Part shown: piece by piece, positions 31,952-44,804 of the stretch
How the letters are laid out: every line of letters begins with the position of its first letter
Position numbering within the stretch: position 1 is the first letter of the stretch
Source: Ypsolopha sequella
Lineage: Eukaryota; Arthropoda; Insecta; Lepidoptera; Ypsolophidae
Reading direction: 5' to 3'
DNA length: 64,000 bases
NCBI GenBank assembly: GCA_934047225.1
Contig: OW204005.1
Coordinates: 17,492,396 to 17,556,395, forward strand
The notes under the pieces: model-generated
Database searches by the model: none
Seen by the model: the letters and a program-made list of their open reading frames with translations, nothing else
What the model was told of the DNA's origin: nothing
Program-made: the position numbers and the translations under genes

Positions 31952-33240
31952 TTTTTTAAATTCAATTCAAAATTCAAAAAGTTTATTTTGCAAAGTAGGT
32001 ATATATAATACACGTTTCACAAGTCAAATTTTAATCTTATAAAAATATATGTAATAAAATAATAAATGTACATGAACTACTTAGATTAAATGTTTTTTTA
32101 ATTTATGTAGCAATATATATACGATTAAAATTATAGGTAAAATATTATTATACAAGGTGAAATCCAATCAACCGCCCGAACCCATACCGGAGACCCGGCC
32201 AGGGACCAGGAACAGGTTCAATGATCACCAACCGAGCCCCCAGCACGAATCCAGGCAGCCGACCAAATCCCATCCTATATACTACATAGTAATAGGTTAC
32301 ATATATAAATACATGCCTACCTCCGCCCATTCGATTAGTCTTCCTAAGAAGAACGGGCAAGAAACTTGGCAAGATCATGTCTTTTTTTTTTTTTAACATA
32401 AACTTATACTATACATCAAATTACTTATATCTACTTTAACCAAGGGATAAGAAAATACAAGACAGCAGGAATTCAGGTTAATGAAAAAAGAAAAACATAT
32501 ATATCTTTGCCTACCTGTCTCATATAGTCTATTTCCTTTTACAGTCTGTAATTAATTAATGTTAACTCTTAAGAGGAATCAAAAGTTAGGAAATTATATT
32601 AATTAATTAAATTATTACCTACTTTCATTAAAATCAGTATCACTATAACACCATGCTTCACCATCATCCAAATATTCATTTATTTTATAATATGCCTTTT
32701 TCAGTAGGCCCTGCTTAATATACTGTTTAAACTTATTCTCTGACAAAGTAAGGACCTCCTTTGGAAGTTTATTGTAAAATCTTATACCATGTCCTACGAA
32801 AGAGGTACTCACTTTGGCGAGTCTGATTTTTGGAAAAGCCAGTTTATACTTATTTCTGGTTTCCTTACAATGTTGCTCACCAAGCCTTGGGAGAGACTCA
32901 ACATTTTTTCTGACATATCTAAGGACTTGGTAAATATATTCACAAGGAACAGTTAATATATTAATTTCTTTGAACTTTTCTCTTAATGAATCCCGGTGCT
33001 TCATATTATAAATAGCCCGAATTGCTCTCTTCTGCAAAACAAAGACTGCGTCTGTATCCGCGGCTCTACCCCATAACAGCATGCCGTATGACAAAATGCT
33101 GTGAAAGTAACTAAAATAGACTAGTCTAGCAGTATCTACATCAGTAATTTGCCTTATGCGTCTAACAGCGTATGCGGCCGAACTAAGTCTACCACATAGG
33201 GCTTCTATGTGGGGACCCCACTGAAGACGAGAGTCTACAG
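31952..33240 (-). mobile_element. Non-LTR LINE, 5'-truncated, with 3' UTR
   Basis: Coding end at 32615-33240 followed (minus strand) by about 660 bp of 3' UTR. The terminal 200 bp of that UTR (31952-32160) matches 62540-62785 on the plus strand, both ending in TTTGAATT-like units. Another UTR segment (32300-32530) recurs at 16218-16450. Confidence 0.8.
32615..33240 (-). pseudogene. LINE reverse transcriptase, C-terminal part
   Basis: On the minus strand the frame reads LQWGPHIEALCGRLSSAAYA, then YFSYFHSILSYGMLLWG, then QKRAIRAIYNM and FKEINILTVPCEYIYQ, ending DFNESR and a stop at 32615. This is the 'thumb' and C-terminal part of a Jockey/CR1-type LINE polyprotein, where a cluster SYG-LLWG and QKRAIR is usual. 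The polymerase core (FADD) is absent because of 5' truncation. The frame is open over about 210 codons. Confidence 0.8.
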
Positions 33241-33599
33241 AGACGAGAGTTTAAAAGTGATATTTAAATTTTTTCATATTTTTTTATTGTTATTCTTGAC
33301 CAATTCCAGCAAAAAGTTCTGTGCACTCCACTGCTCAATAGATATTGTTATAAAATTGGTGGGCCAAGTAGCTTTAGACTTTAGATTTTAGGATACATAT
33401 CTGATGCGATAACTGTTGTGTTTGAGCACTATAATATGTCAGCTTGCACTGGACCGAAGTTATGAAGTTACCCCGAAATGTCAAGCTTTTCGAGTGTTAC
33501 AGGCCCTTCCTTAAATTATACAGCCTTGAAATTTCTATTAAAAATAAATGAAAAATAACTTAGTCTAAACATTTAACAGTTTAGAATATGTTAATAATA

Positions 33600-35370
33600 T
33601 CATCTAGAAGCCGAGTTATTAAATAAAAACTCAGATTTGCGTGAACGCGTGTTTCTTGGTGATCGTAACAGCCGCGGCTGAGAGCGCGCTACGTTGCGTT
33701 TATGGAAACCCTTCCAGTATTCAGAACCCCAGTACTTCTGAGCTGCGGGAGGGTTTACTAGCATTAATTCACAGAAAGTTGCTTTAAACCATTCCACTAT
33801 TCAGAGTTGCGAACGATCTGGATTCGGGTATTGTTTCCGGTGTAATATTCAAGACTTTATAATAAAAATGCTTCCTCTACTCAGATCCCTAGATAGCATA
33901 AAAGTACTTAAGTGCGATCTGACTCGCGGGAGGGATTTCTGCGCTATGCTCCCCGATCTCAGATCGCAAGCGACACGAATCTGGATTCGGGTATTGTTTT
34001 CGGTGTAGTATTCAAGACTTCATAATAAAAACGCTTCCTCTACTCAGATCCCTTGATAGCATAAAAGTACTTAGGTGCGATCTGACACGCGGGAGGGATT
34101 TCTGTGCTATGCTCCCCGATCTCAGATCGAAAGCGGCACGTGCCAAGAGAGAGTGAGAGAGCGATATCATGCGCATCGCGCTTTTGTTTGTTAGGGTTCC
34201 GTAGTACCTAAAAGGTACAAAAGCAACCTTTATGGTGAGACTTCGTTGTCCGTTCGTCCGTCCGTCTGTATGTCACAACCTCATAACTTTAGCACCGTTA
34301 GAGATAAAGACTTGAAATTTGGCACAAAAATTGCATTAATTTGCCCACATATTACAGTGTAAAAAAATATGAAAATTTTTAAATTGTTTAAAATATTTCT
34401 AAAACAAAAGTAAGAAAAAATATATATAATTCTAAAAATACAATAAGGATATCAAATTAAAGATATTAAAGAGCTAATTGTAAAAATATATATTTACTAC
34501 AACCACAAAAATATGTATGTCCTCCCCCTTATCTCCGAAACTGGGAGACCGAAAAATGTGAAAAAAATATAAATTATAGATCATAACTGCCCAATTACAG
34601 TAGAACAATAGCGAAAAAAAAAAATGAGCACAAATGAGAATTATAAAAAAGAAGTGAAATAAATATTTTTTTATATAAATACAATATTGGTATCAAATTG
34701 TAGGTATTAAAAATTTGATTGTAAAAATATATAATTTAACTTTATTTACTAGCTGGCACTGCTTTCGAGAAATCTTTAAAAAACAATAATATGTATGTCC
34801 CCCCCTTATCTCCAAAACTGGTGGACCAAATATATAAAAAAAATCATGGTAATATGTGTTTACGTAAAGATTAAAGGAAAAATAAAGCGGTTGAGAAATT
34901 CACGAAAAAAATTGTTAAAAACTTTATAAATATATTGTCATACGTTTGTTTATGCAATTCAATTTTTTTTCTTAGTACTATGATATTCATCTTTTCTTTA
35001 ATCTTCGCTTGATTACATAGATGTCCTTACTAAGCGTATTCTGTTAAACCTATAACCCAATGTTTAGTCTGAGTAGCGGTAGGAATTCATATCCATAACG
35101 CTAGTATTGCGTATGTAATGCCTCCCGCATTACAGAACTAAAAGCAGGGTAGGCTAATCTGAGTAGCGGTAGGAATTTATATCCATAATGCTAGAATTGC
35201 GTTTGTAAAGCCTCCCGCATTACAGAACTAAAAGCAGGGTAGCATTTAATTTATCAAACTGCGCGTTCAATCGCTTAAACCCTCCCGCAGCTCAGAAGTA
35301 CTGTGGTTCTGAATACTGGAAGGGTTTCCATAAACGCCGCTACGTTAAACTAAAACGAAACGTCATAAAG
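33600..35370. mobile_element. Inverted-repeat element M with internal tandem repeats
   Basis: 33688-33757 (GTTTATGGAAACCCTTCCAG, then 'ctgagctgcgggagggttt') is mirrored at 35275-35345. Inside the left half, a 160-bp unit is duplicated (33819 and 33979, starting TCTGGATTCGGGTATTG). Inside the right half, a 90-bp unit starting TCTGAGTAGCGGTAGGAAT is duplicated (35069 and about 35161). A B2 repeat (34194-34930) sits in the middle. No transposase. Confidence 0.65.
34194..34930 (+). repeat. B2 repeat, longest copy
   Basis: Starts TAGGGTTCCGTAGTACCTAA, contains GTCC tetranucleotides (34250-34265), and has an internal duplication around 'atcaaattgtaggtatta' and 'tccccccttatct' (34500 and 34800). 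The B2 fragments at 495-712, 12180, 18002 and 19350 align with it. Confidence 0.8.
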
Positions 35371-35404
35371 TACAGTTCCGATTGATGCAAAATGAGGTGC
35401 TTAA

Positions 35405-36820
35405 ATAAGGGCCTTACTATTGCCAAATGGGTACTTTCTAAAGCCTACTCCTCGTTTACGGCCAAACCAAAAATAATGAAAAAATGTATTATGAATAATC
35501 AGTTCTTAGACAACATATGCAACATTTTTCTATTTCATATCACCAAAACTTCTACATGAAAAAAAATATTAACTAAATGGTGTTTTTTGGCTTGAATTTC
35601 CTACTGCTCCTAAGTGGCTTGGCCGATTGAATTCATTTATACTTTGATAAATAGATAAATTTGATAGCTATAAACATAACATAGGATTATTCAATCGAAC
35701 AATCACGTCCATGTGATAAGTATAATTTTCTCCTATTTCGCTCTTTCAAGGACGCAGCGAGCGTCGTAACAGCCACTATGCATTACGCGCTGATATGAAC
35801 GTTATTTCAATGTCGTTTCCGTTGATATTCGTACTGACAAATATCGAGCTGCTAATTTGGCGATGGTAATCGCCTTAAATAGCAGGAAACTACGATTATT
35901 GTAGGAAAATTTCTCCTTAAAAGTACAACATATTCAAAGCTCCTTACAGGATTCCTCACATAAAATGTGAAAAGCCGAAAGCGTTCCGATACTTTTTCTT
36001 GAATGCAAATTAAATTACTTGGGCTTTTATCTTCGTCTATAGAAGAGAGCTTTTTTCAAAAAAATACCATTAAGTTAATTGAAGCAAACCCTTCCCTTTG
36101 ATATTGCAATTAAGTTAGTAGTACAGTCGCTTGCAGTTCAAGCTCCCTATTTGTAAACGATTTTAACGGCGCCGCAATAAAAACTGCCAAATCCCAATAG
36201 GTAGTCTGTCATGCTGGCGTTCGTACATTGAAAACAAGTACATACTTAAGTAAAAATATGAAAGGTTCTTTTTTGTCTGTGGGTTTGTCGTAGATAACGT
36301 TATAACAAAATGTGTCGGTCATTATCTAGAATTATAAATATGTTATCGTTTCAGATTTTCCTCTTTGTCCATTGTTCATGTCAGGATTCAACTTAAGGCG
36401 ATATGTAAAAGTTTTAGTTAGCGTCCCTGTTACTCCATATGCGAAAAAACCGTCAGTGCAGGAGGGACGGATTCTTGGAAAAGTAGCAAAATGTCGCTTT
36501 TTTATTAATTTAAAATGTACTAAAGATGCTATCAAAATTTCGTTTAACCAGGTTCTAGATACCGTAAAAACCCATTTAATAAAATATAATTGCATTGATC
36601 AATCTAAATTGTCAGACCAGGAGAATTGGTGTCGAAAAAGACCTCATTTCATTAAATATTTCTATCGAGCCGAATTTCTCCAATTGCGTTTCTGTTTTAA
36701 CAGGTCCCTAGAAAAAGAATCCAAACACAATGTACGAGTACTATTTTTTACTGAAGTAGATATGCAAGTTCTTAAAGTTTCGATTTTTTTCCGTAGCGCC
36801 TTAATATTTTGGTTTTGATG
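35405..36820 (-). repeat. Unclassified modular repeat J, reversed copy
   Basis: 35405-35878 is the reverse complement of 60376-60846 (shared 'caaggacgcagcgagcgtcg'). 36365-36820 is the reverse complement of the left J modules at 3000-3420 and 44805-45045. The middle (35880-36360) has no partner in the window. The 148-codon frame at 36372-36818 is broken in the related copies and is not credible as a gene. Confidence 0.7.
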
Positions 36821-36918
36821 ATTGAGTCAGTAACAAAACCCGTTTCCAGCGACAAAAAAAAAAAACTCATTTTGACATGGAAACGGTTTCTAATCTAAAA
36901 TTTAGTTTCAGTTACTTA

Positions 36919-37312
36919 TTCATTTGTGGATATATTAATCATTTGCAATATTCCGCTAAACACCCTTACCATGCTATTCAAAATACAAACTCAATCACCG
37001 CCCGCCCTCCCGCATAAAACATGCACAAGCAAAGCAAGCAGTACGAGCACAAAATAAAGCATTCTTAAATAACAAGCAAGAAAACTTATCGACACGTGTT
37101 TCGCCTCTAAACAAGGCATCCTCGGGATGTGTCGACCGCTCGACAGCGTTTTTTTTTGCTGTCGAGCGGTCGGTCGGTGTGCTCATACTGCTTGCTTTGC
37201 TTGTGCATGTTTTATGCGGGAGGGCGGGCGATGCTTGATTCTGCATTTTAAATAGCATGGTAAGAGCGTTTAGCGGAATATTGCAAATTATTAATATTTC
37301 CACAAATTCATG
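36919..37312. mobile_element. PLE-type inverted terminal repeats
   Basis: The left arm (36919-37051, 'tttgcaatattccgctaaa', 'ccgccctcccgcataaaa', 'aagcaaagcaagcagtacg') is inverted at 37178-37312. The left copy runs on into a hammerhead-like motif (37085-37131) and a small hairpin GACCGCTCGACAGC around a T run. Single copy of the same unit at 13538-13738. PLEs often leave inverted terminal repeats. Confidence 0.6.
37085..37131 (-). ncRNA. Degenerate hammerhead-like motif
   Basis: Minus strand: CCGAGGA, GCCTT-GTTTA-GAGGC, GAAA, ACACGTGT, C. Same architecture as 13693-13738, with a weaker stem II (one G-T pair). Confidence 0.5.
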
Positions 37313-37388
37313 ATGGACTTCCGTAAAGTAACGCCTTTTTCAATAAATCAGTGACTTATGTCAACGTCTCGCTAGCTACAGCTCTTGC

Positions 37389-37703
37389 GTAATTTAATAC
37401 AAGTACATTACACTTAAATTTAATACGAGCACGTAACACTTAAATTTAATACGTGTACGTTACACTTAAATTTAATACGAGTACATTGCACTTAAATTTA
37501 ATACGAGTACGTAACACTTAAATTTAATACATGTACGTTACACTTAAATTTAATACGAGTACATTACACATAAATTTTATACGAGTACATTACACTTAAA
37601 TTAAATACGAGTACGTAACATTTAAATTTAATACGAGTACATTACACTTAAATTTAATACGAGTACATTAAACTTAAATTTAATACGAGTACGTTACATT
37701 TAA
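37389..37703. repeat. 26-bp minisatellite, about 12 units
   Basis: Unit AATACGAGTACATTACACTT plus AAATTT, repeated about twelve times with substitutions (GTAC/GCAC, GTTACACTT). Starts right after the PLE inverted repeat. No coding sequence. Confidence 0.9.
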
Positions 37704-38830
37704 ATCGTTTTTTTTAAATCCCGCGATCCCGGAATTTCTGATAGGCACATTCATGTTATGATCTACGCATCTACTTAAAACTCTACCTTTTCCGACCCCT
37801 GCGATAACGGATCAAATTAAAAAAGTTTCCAAGTCAATCTCAAAGTTTTTAGTTTTTCACCTCGTTATCTTAACACTGTCGATTTTGGAGAATTGATGTT
37901 TTTTTTTCAGTGAATAATAATATAATTTTAGCCGATGATTTTACAGCCTTATCAGAAGTTATTTTTTTGGGTTGCGTAGTTAAAAATACTATATAATTAT
38001 TTAATTTCTATTTATTTAATTTCTGTATAATTTCTTTTCCATATTTTTTTCAAATTTCCACTCAGTTGAGATATTAGAATTGTTGTAATATTAAATATTA
38101 AAAATCGTTTATTTTTCAAGTTTTTGTTGGACAATGCTGCTTTGCTTTGGAAACCGCTTTTTGCCGCTTATTTTGCGAGGAATTGCTTACGTTGCAATGG
38201 TTTAAAACATGAACCTAATACCCTAACAGGACTGAGTACTTGTTTCAAAAAACGTGAAGAACGAGAAGTCATACTAGATAATTTCATCTCTGTCTAAGTA
38301 GGGTAACCATAACCATATTTAAAAATAATTGATTGAGACCACGTAGGTAGTAAAACCGTATTCAAAACATTTATTTTATTGGTTTAAAGTCTTCTGCTTT
38401 AAAATGGCGGCTGCAGACTACTGGATTTTTACACTTTACTTCGTTTCCTAAAACTTCTAACCATTTTCTTCGGATATTTTCAGTTTTTGGAAGACTGTAA
38501 TGTAAAACCCAATATCATGGTTACTCTAGCGGTATCAATGTAAACATGTATCATTTCTCCGAGAAAACGTTGTAATTATGCCTTACCTATGAAACGATAT
38601 CCCACAATTCCCAAAAATTTGGCTTCTGCAGCCCTTCACGCTGCATGCTTTAACCATTTTTACAAACAAATTATTAATTTTACAATTTTGTTTTCAAATG
38701 TCACGGCCGTGGCGCCATTTTTAGGTAAAGGGTTACCAGTTTGCAAGCATAAGAATAATCCCAACTTTATTAAGGAATGATTGATCTTACATTTACGGAT
38801 AAAACTAAATGTAAAACATAAATAAACCTA
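37704..38830. other. No recognised feature
   Basis: AT-rich, without a credible gene or family match. The short frame 38589-38780 is not convincing. Confidence 0.4.
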
Positions 38831-38831
38831 A

Positions 38832-39163
38832 CAAAAAAATAGTGACGGACTTCAAATGTAACTGCAGCCATTCGCTAAAAAGCTTAAAATAATTATAAAA
38901 TGACCGATGGTACCGAAATAACACTTTTTCCGCCTTCTTTCTTCCTGAAAAATATGTTCTCTAGAAGTCGGCGCTCTTATATTGGTTTCTGTGTTGCTAT
39001 ATCCAAGGGAACGCGGTGACTTTTAAAGAACATATTTTTCAGGAACAAAGAAGTCGGAAAAAGTGTTATTTCAGTACCATCGGTCATTTTATAATTATTT
39101 TTAACTTTTTTGCGAATGGCTGCAGTTACATTTAAAGTCGGTTACTATTTTTTGTTAAAAGTT
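38832..39163. mobile_element. Foldback MITE with ~130-bp arms
   Basis: 'tgtaactgcagccattcgc' and 'ataaaatgaccgatggtacc' in the left arm reappear inverted in the right arm ('ggtcattttataatta', 'gaatggctgcagttaca'). About 70 bp of unpaired centre. Confidence 0.85.
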
Positions 39164-39282
39164 TATTATTTTACATTTTTTAGTGTTGACGGGTCAAATT
39201 GTGTAATGTGGATAGTTCTTGTAAACGCGCTGTTGATATAGAACGAAGGACAAGTAATAATTGGTTATATTTAATAAATACC

Positions 39283-39770
39283 CTGTAATCAGCACCCTAA
39301 TTCAAACTGATTGCCGTAATCTCAAGTTATGTGCTGTCACCCGTTGAGGAGTTCTATGGTAATGAGGCCAAGATCAAAGTTCAGGTGGAGAAATTACAAT
39401 TTACAAGTAGTACTCGGCAATCACTATCCTAATACAAAGCGATTGCCTTAATCTTGAGTGGTATGCTGTCGTCCGTTAAGGAGTTCTATGGTGGTGAAGC
39501 CAGGATGGAAGGTCAGGTGGGTATTCTGATAATTTCCAAGAAATGCCCGACAATCAGCACCCTACCAAAGTGATTGCCGCAATCTGGACTTAAGTGCTCT
39601 CATTCGTTAAAGAGTTCTATGGTAATGACTTAATAAAACCAGGATCAAAGGTCAGGTGGAAGATTGACAATTTCCAAGTAATACTCTGCGATCAACATAG
39701 TAGTACAAAGCGATTTCCTTAATATCAAGTGGTACGCTGTTACTTTCTGAGGCGTTCCACTGCCTATCTC
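39283..39770 (+). repeat. ~128-bp tandem repeat, four diverged units
   Basis: Each unit has AATCAGCACCCTA or similar, 'gattgcc(g/t)(t/c)aatct', 'gttctatggt' and 'caaaggtcaggtgg'. Downstream, 39890-39950 ends 'cctcctctttttttcaagtc' and GGTTAAAAAA, which looks like the end of a dispersed repeat. Confidence 0.75.
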
Positions 39771-40271
39771 TGAAAACTTTCATCAGATCATGGTCAATCT
39801 TAAAATGGGACTTACCTTGAGGGAAATTTTTCCAAACAAAAAAAGAATCATTCAATTCAGTTCAGAATTGACGGAGATAAGGAATAACATACCCAAAAAA
39901 AATACAGTCGAATTGAGTTCCTCCTCTTTTTTTCAAGTCGGTTAAAAAAAAAGTGTTTACTAAAAGCTAAATACTATAAAGTCGTTGAAAAACTAAATCA
40001 TGAAAAACTCAAGCCTACCATCGCAATTTTTTTTTTGTGATGGCAACTGTGCGAGTAGGACACGGGCATCGACTTTTGTTGTCCCGCTCGGCACGTTTTC
40101 TCTAGTTGGTTATGTCATAATAAAATAACTTTTAACTGTATGAAATAGAGTCTATTTTTCTACGCGTAACATCCTTCAGTGCACAATCCGGTTTAGGTAT
40201 ACATCTATGGTTTAAAATGATAACCAGCATACTGTTGACAATTTTATCCTGTGTGGTACACTTAAGGCGAG

Positions 40272-41250
40272 TGTATTCAGAAAAATCCATCCTGCTCCAA
40301 CGCTTAATTTTACACTAGCCTATTCTGCTCCGTGGAAGAGGGCCGCTCAAAGAACTCGTGACTTGAGGTGTTTTTTTAATTTTAGAATTAGATGGATGGA
40401 TTTTTAATATGACGGTCGTTTTAAATCATATTTTTTATGACATTTATTTTGCTATATTGTTTAAGTTTAATTGTCCAAAACTTAATGATATTTAGATCAT
40501 AGTTAAGGCCTATTTATCTTTGGGATTTTAAATGCAAGTAATCGTGTATCAAACGGCCGAAATATTAAGGCGCCTGTTCCAGCGTCATTCGAAAATTACT
40601 CTTATTGATAAAGATATTTCTCTTAAATGAGACGTTTAAAAATTATGAAAAAAACTATCAAGTGTTATTTGTTTCAGAAAAAATTGATTTCTGAAAATCA
40701 TTCTTGCGTTAAAAGCACAGTATGAAAATCTTGTTTAAAGCTGTTTTAGACTAAAATTAAGTAAAATTGGTTATTTCTTTGAAACCGCTAAGGGTATTTG
40801 TATGGTTCTTGCACTTAAATACGAGGAAAATATTGCTTAGAAAATTCGTTTAATGCAGTGCGCGCTAATATAAACGTTATTTCAATATAGTTTTTGTCGA
40901 TATTTGTACCGACACAGTTCAACTCAAGGTGACTGCCCCATAAGGCCAGGGTATTCAGAAAAATCTGTCCTGCTCCAAAGCTTAATTTTTCAGTAGTCTA
41001 TTCTGCTCCGTGGAAGCGGGCCGCTCAAAAAGCTCGCGATATGAGGTGTTTTTTTATTATTTTGGAATTAAAGGGATGGATGTTTAATATGACGGTTGTT
41101 TTGTATTATATTTTTATGGCGTTTATTTTGTATATTGTTTAAGTCTAATTGCCCAAAACCTAATGATATTTGGAAAATACCTATAGTTTAGGCCTAATTA
41201 TCTTTGGGATTTTATTGTATGCAGGAAAATGTAAGTAATCGTGTAAATAT
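40272..41250 (+). repeat. Direct repeat N, two ~290-bp copies
   Basis: 40272-40565 and 40952-41250 share 'gtattcagaaaaatc', 'ctattctgctccgtggaag', 'gggccgctcaaa' and 'ttaatatgacggt', at an estimated 80-85 percent identity. The spacer contains a J-like piece near 40860-40920 ('gcgctaatataaacgttatt'). Confidence 0.75.
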
Positions 41251-41546
41251 TAAGATCAAAGAGTGAAATATGACACATATTTTTTTTCAAAATTTGAATG
41301 ATTAATCGTTTCATCATATTAATATTATCAAAATGATTTCAATGTTACTTTTATCATATTTGTAGTTTTCATTTTTATATATAATTTTTTTATACGGAGG
41401 TTATTGGCTTTGCTTTTTACACCCCTAATATGTTGTCGCATTTGTTCTCAGATTGGCCAATAATATAATTTAACCCGTCTGATTTGACAAGGTGTAAAAG
41501 TCGACGTCAAGAGACAAAAATTGATGAAATTTAAAAAGTCTGCATA

Positions 41547-42163
41547 TACACCGTGTAATGATGACCTGCGGGCCTATTGTGTATCTCTAGTTGCCTTCTG
41601 GACTGGGTGTCTATCATCAAAAACATATATATACTATCGAATTCCGATGTCTTAAGGATATTTTCGCACTTGAAGTGACGACACAGATTGTTAATAGTTC
41701 AATACCCACTAAAGGCAATTTTGAAATTTCAGTTTTTAGCTATGTTTTTGATGATAGGCACCTCGTGCAGTTGGCAACTAAAGATACAGAATAGGGGGGC
41801 TGTTCACAAAATGAAACCACGTATAGGGAATGTTATGAGGGTTCTTTGTACTAAATTTCATTTCGACATTCCTATTAATACATCTACAAATTAATAATTA
41901 ATTAAGTTTCGCTCACAAGTGCAACGTACTAACCACGTTTTTTTAACAGGCTTAAAATATGCGATGTTGCCGCTTCGTGCAGGTTACTGACATGTAGTAA
42001 TACTGGAAGGGAAGGTGCACACTTGGAACACAATTTATTTTGTTCGAGAATACAAATTTCTGTAAACAGAAATATTTTCTCGAAATTGTTTTTTTTATAT
42101 CTTTGTAGAGGTATTCCCTACATGTGGTTTCATTTTCTGAGCAGGTCATCATTACACCCAGTA
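41547..42163. mobile_element. TA-flanked MITE with nested I repeat
   Basis: Left TACACCGTGTAATGATGACC; right, reversed, TACTGGGTGTAATGATGACC. TA at both borders. 41564-41804 inside is repeat I, also found at 25225-25457. A second inner inverted pair (41810 against 42110, 'tgaaaccac') supports a single unit. The two short frames here are incidental. Confidence 0.7.
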
Positions 42164-42939
42164 TTATGATATTTCAGAAAATTCGTTGAGAGGTGAAAGT
42201 CTACATAAGGGTCATACATTCCTATCATGGATTGTATAAAAAGCGTAACGAAGTACGACCTTTGCCGAAGAGTGCCGAAGATTCCTATGCGCATATTATT
42301 TAAGGTGACCAGCACTGTAAAATGGCGAGAAAATCGTAAAATGCACGGAATCACTAAAATCCGTGTATTTTTGCCAATATTTTGTGTCTACAACTTTCCG
42401 TGACCGTTATTGGTTATACGCAAAGCTCCTAAATAGTGCCAATATTACAATTATTTGGAAATTAATTGCCAAATAAATTTCTAAATATTGGAGCTTAAAT
42501 TGGAATTTGGAATTATTTCAACATGCCAATTCAATGATATTAAAATAAATAATAAATAATAATAAAAATAAATATAATAAACATTCAGATGATTCTCATC
42601 ATTTTTATAAACCACATCTGCTTATGTGATTAGTTCTGCATTTTATCCCGTATCTTACGAGAAAAGGGCGATTTTTTTTTCATGTTTTTGTAGTTAGGCG
42701 TAAAGCGTACTATAGCTATGAAATGATAAATATGTAAAAATGCTGGAGATGGTACCTTATATTAGGGATCAAGGTATGTGTATGCAGAGTTTTAATTTCA
42801 CATATCGACAGGATGTGACGTATATGACATTCACCAGAGTGTGATGTGTTTGCAGATGGGATAGGATGCGTGATGAGTGTGTGGAAGAGAATGCTAGAAG
42901 AAACTATGTTAGTTAGCGCTTAAAATAAAATATAATATT
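42164..42939. other. No recognised feature
   Basis: AT-rich sequence including a short AATA-type low-complexity tract near 42545. No partner found. Confidence 0.4.
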
Positions 42940-43310
42940 CCATCCATCCCATCCATCCATCAGCTTAGTTCGTCCACTGCTGGACATAAGCGTTTCCAGG
43001 ACTTTGCCACTAACGGCGGTCATCCTGGAAGAATTAAATTGCCCATACTCACACACACTGGGTGGCGGGTTGGTGAGCGCGGTGCCGGAACCTTCGTACC
43101 AGTGACGCCGCTGCGTCACCAGTCTGTTCCATACAAGGCCCGGCTATTAGGGATGGATATACCGCTATGCATCGGTCCCAGGCATGGTGGGCCTCCTGGT
43201 TTTTGCCTGTGAGCTGTCCTCTTACTCTCCCCCGAATTACTCTGAGGGGGTCTCCAAGTAAGATCGTGGTACCTCCACAGTCGAGCCCGACATCTGCTCT
43301 ACCACCTGAT
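42940..43310 (-). mobile_element. SINE-like repeat with RTE tail, copy 3
   Basis: Starts CATCCATCCC and ends CTCTACCACCTG; collinear with the other three copies. Confidence 0.75.
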
Positions 43311-43689
43311 AAATTAAATTACTGTAATGTTATAATATTTCGAAAAATAAATAAGTATCTAAATGTTTAAATGTAAGAAATGTCGAATTTCATATTTTCA
43401 CAAGAATAGTCGCCTTAAATTATATTATTGTACTTTTGTATACGAGTACCTAGCTAGAGTACAAATATAAAAAGTTTTTAAACAAGGTTCAGTAGGTATC
43501 GACCCACTAACTGTTTTAAAAACATTGCTCAAAAATCTAGGGCACCCCTTCTGTCGATATTTTGTCGTTAACTGCATTTAACATTAGCCGTCCGTCGGTT
43601 TGTCTGTGACAAGTGACGAGACAATGAGTAACGATCGCCTACTTCTTTCTATGTTTTAAACATCACCATTTTGGAATACCTACCTACAC

Positions 43690-44128
43690 CATAGACTAAG
43701 TATTACTACGTATAGACTAGCAGTTTCCATACATCAGTTTGTAGCCACAAAAAAGGTGTAAAATTCTAACGAAATCTAGATGGCGTTGCTAAATCCTCTA
43801 ACGAACACAATGCTAAATAAGACCGATTGGTGACGCTAGTGGCACAGCGATGTCACGTGACATAAAAATAATTTCCACTTCGATAATAGATGGCGCTAAA
43901 ATATTCACTGTTAGTGTTGCCAACTTAGCGCCATCTAGTTTTTCTTAGCAAAGCTATCACAGCCACATATTTACTTGGTAACCATGAGATTTTACTTGCA
44001 GCCAATTAAACAAATCATGCTTATTTGCAACACTTGGCGACACCTAGTGTTGTAAGGGCGCGTAAAAAAAATTATACGCCTTGATGTATGGGAGTTGTAG
44101 GTCTATACGTAGTAATACTTAGTCTATG
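43690..44128 (-). mobile_element. MITE family E, intact copy
   Basis: Both ends carry the 28-bp terminal repeat starting CATAGACTAAGTATTACTAC, inverted at the right. The interior has 'tagatggcgttgctaaatcc' and 'ttagcgccatctagttttt'. This is the only copy in the window with both ends complete (others 11683-12058 and 16695-17131). Confidence 0.85.
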
Positions 44129-44129
44129 C

Positions 44130-44800
44130 CTAAACGTAGCTTAGAAAATTCCTGAAGGCTACAACTAACCATCAGTAATGACATGAATGAGAGAATTAAG
44201 GGGGGCTTATCCCAATTTTGTCTCTTTTCCAAAAACAAGACAAAAATAAACATTTTATTTGACTGTGAAACCACTAATTTCTCCTTTTTTCAGAAGTATC
44301 TCATTTAAAACCAATTTTTAAATGTTCATAAAAAAATTAGATGACGAAATTTTAGATAAATAGGTATTAACTCATAAAATTTGATTTATGTGCAAAAATG
44401 AGGAATGCTAAATTAAATGTACGTAAGTAAATCTAATAAAAGCTCATCTAAAAACTAGATTATTTTAATATATCTTACAAAAAAAACAGAAACGAAATGA
44501 TATCTACTTGACATGAATCCCCTTTCAGAGGTGATACCACCCCACCGCTTTTCACCGATGATTATTACGGATTTTAAGGGCACATTATTAAAAATGAGGT
44601 ATCTCACCAAAAATATTAGGTCCCAGGTGAAAAGAAATGAATACAACTAACATCTTATTTTTTTTTCTCTTCCTTCACTCAGCTCAGTTATGTTTTTGTT
44701 ATAATAAATAGTTATGGGCAAGATTTTACATTACATTTTCCTAACTTTCCTGAAAGCTGACGAAATATGGAACACTTAACGCGCTCCAGAAAAAAAATTG
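44130..44800. other. No recognised feature
   Basis: AT-rich sequence with no gene or window repeat identified. Confidence 0.4.
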
Positions 44801-44804
44801 GCAC

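Noticed and set aside
32157..32396. Mirrored ORFs on both strands
   Set aside because: Part of the LINE 3' UTR that is noncoding in the matching copies; no conserved motif.
36372..36818. 148-codon open frame (plus)
   Set aside because: It lies entirely in repeat J read backwards, and the equivalent frame is broken in the copies at 3000 and 44805.
37389..37703. CRISPR-like array
   Set aside because: The 26-bp units are directly adjacent with no unique spacers, and the genome is eukaryotic; it is a minisatellite.
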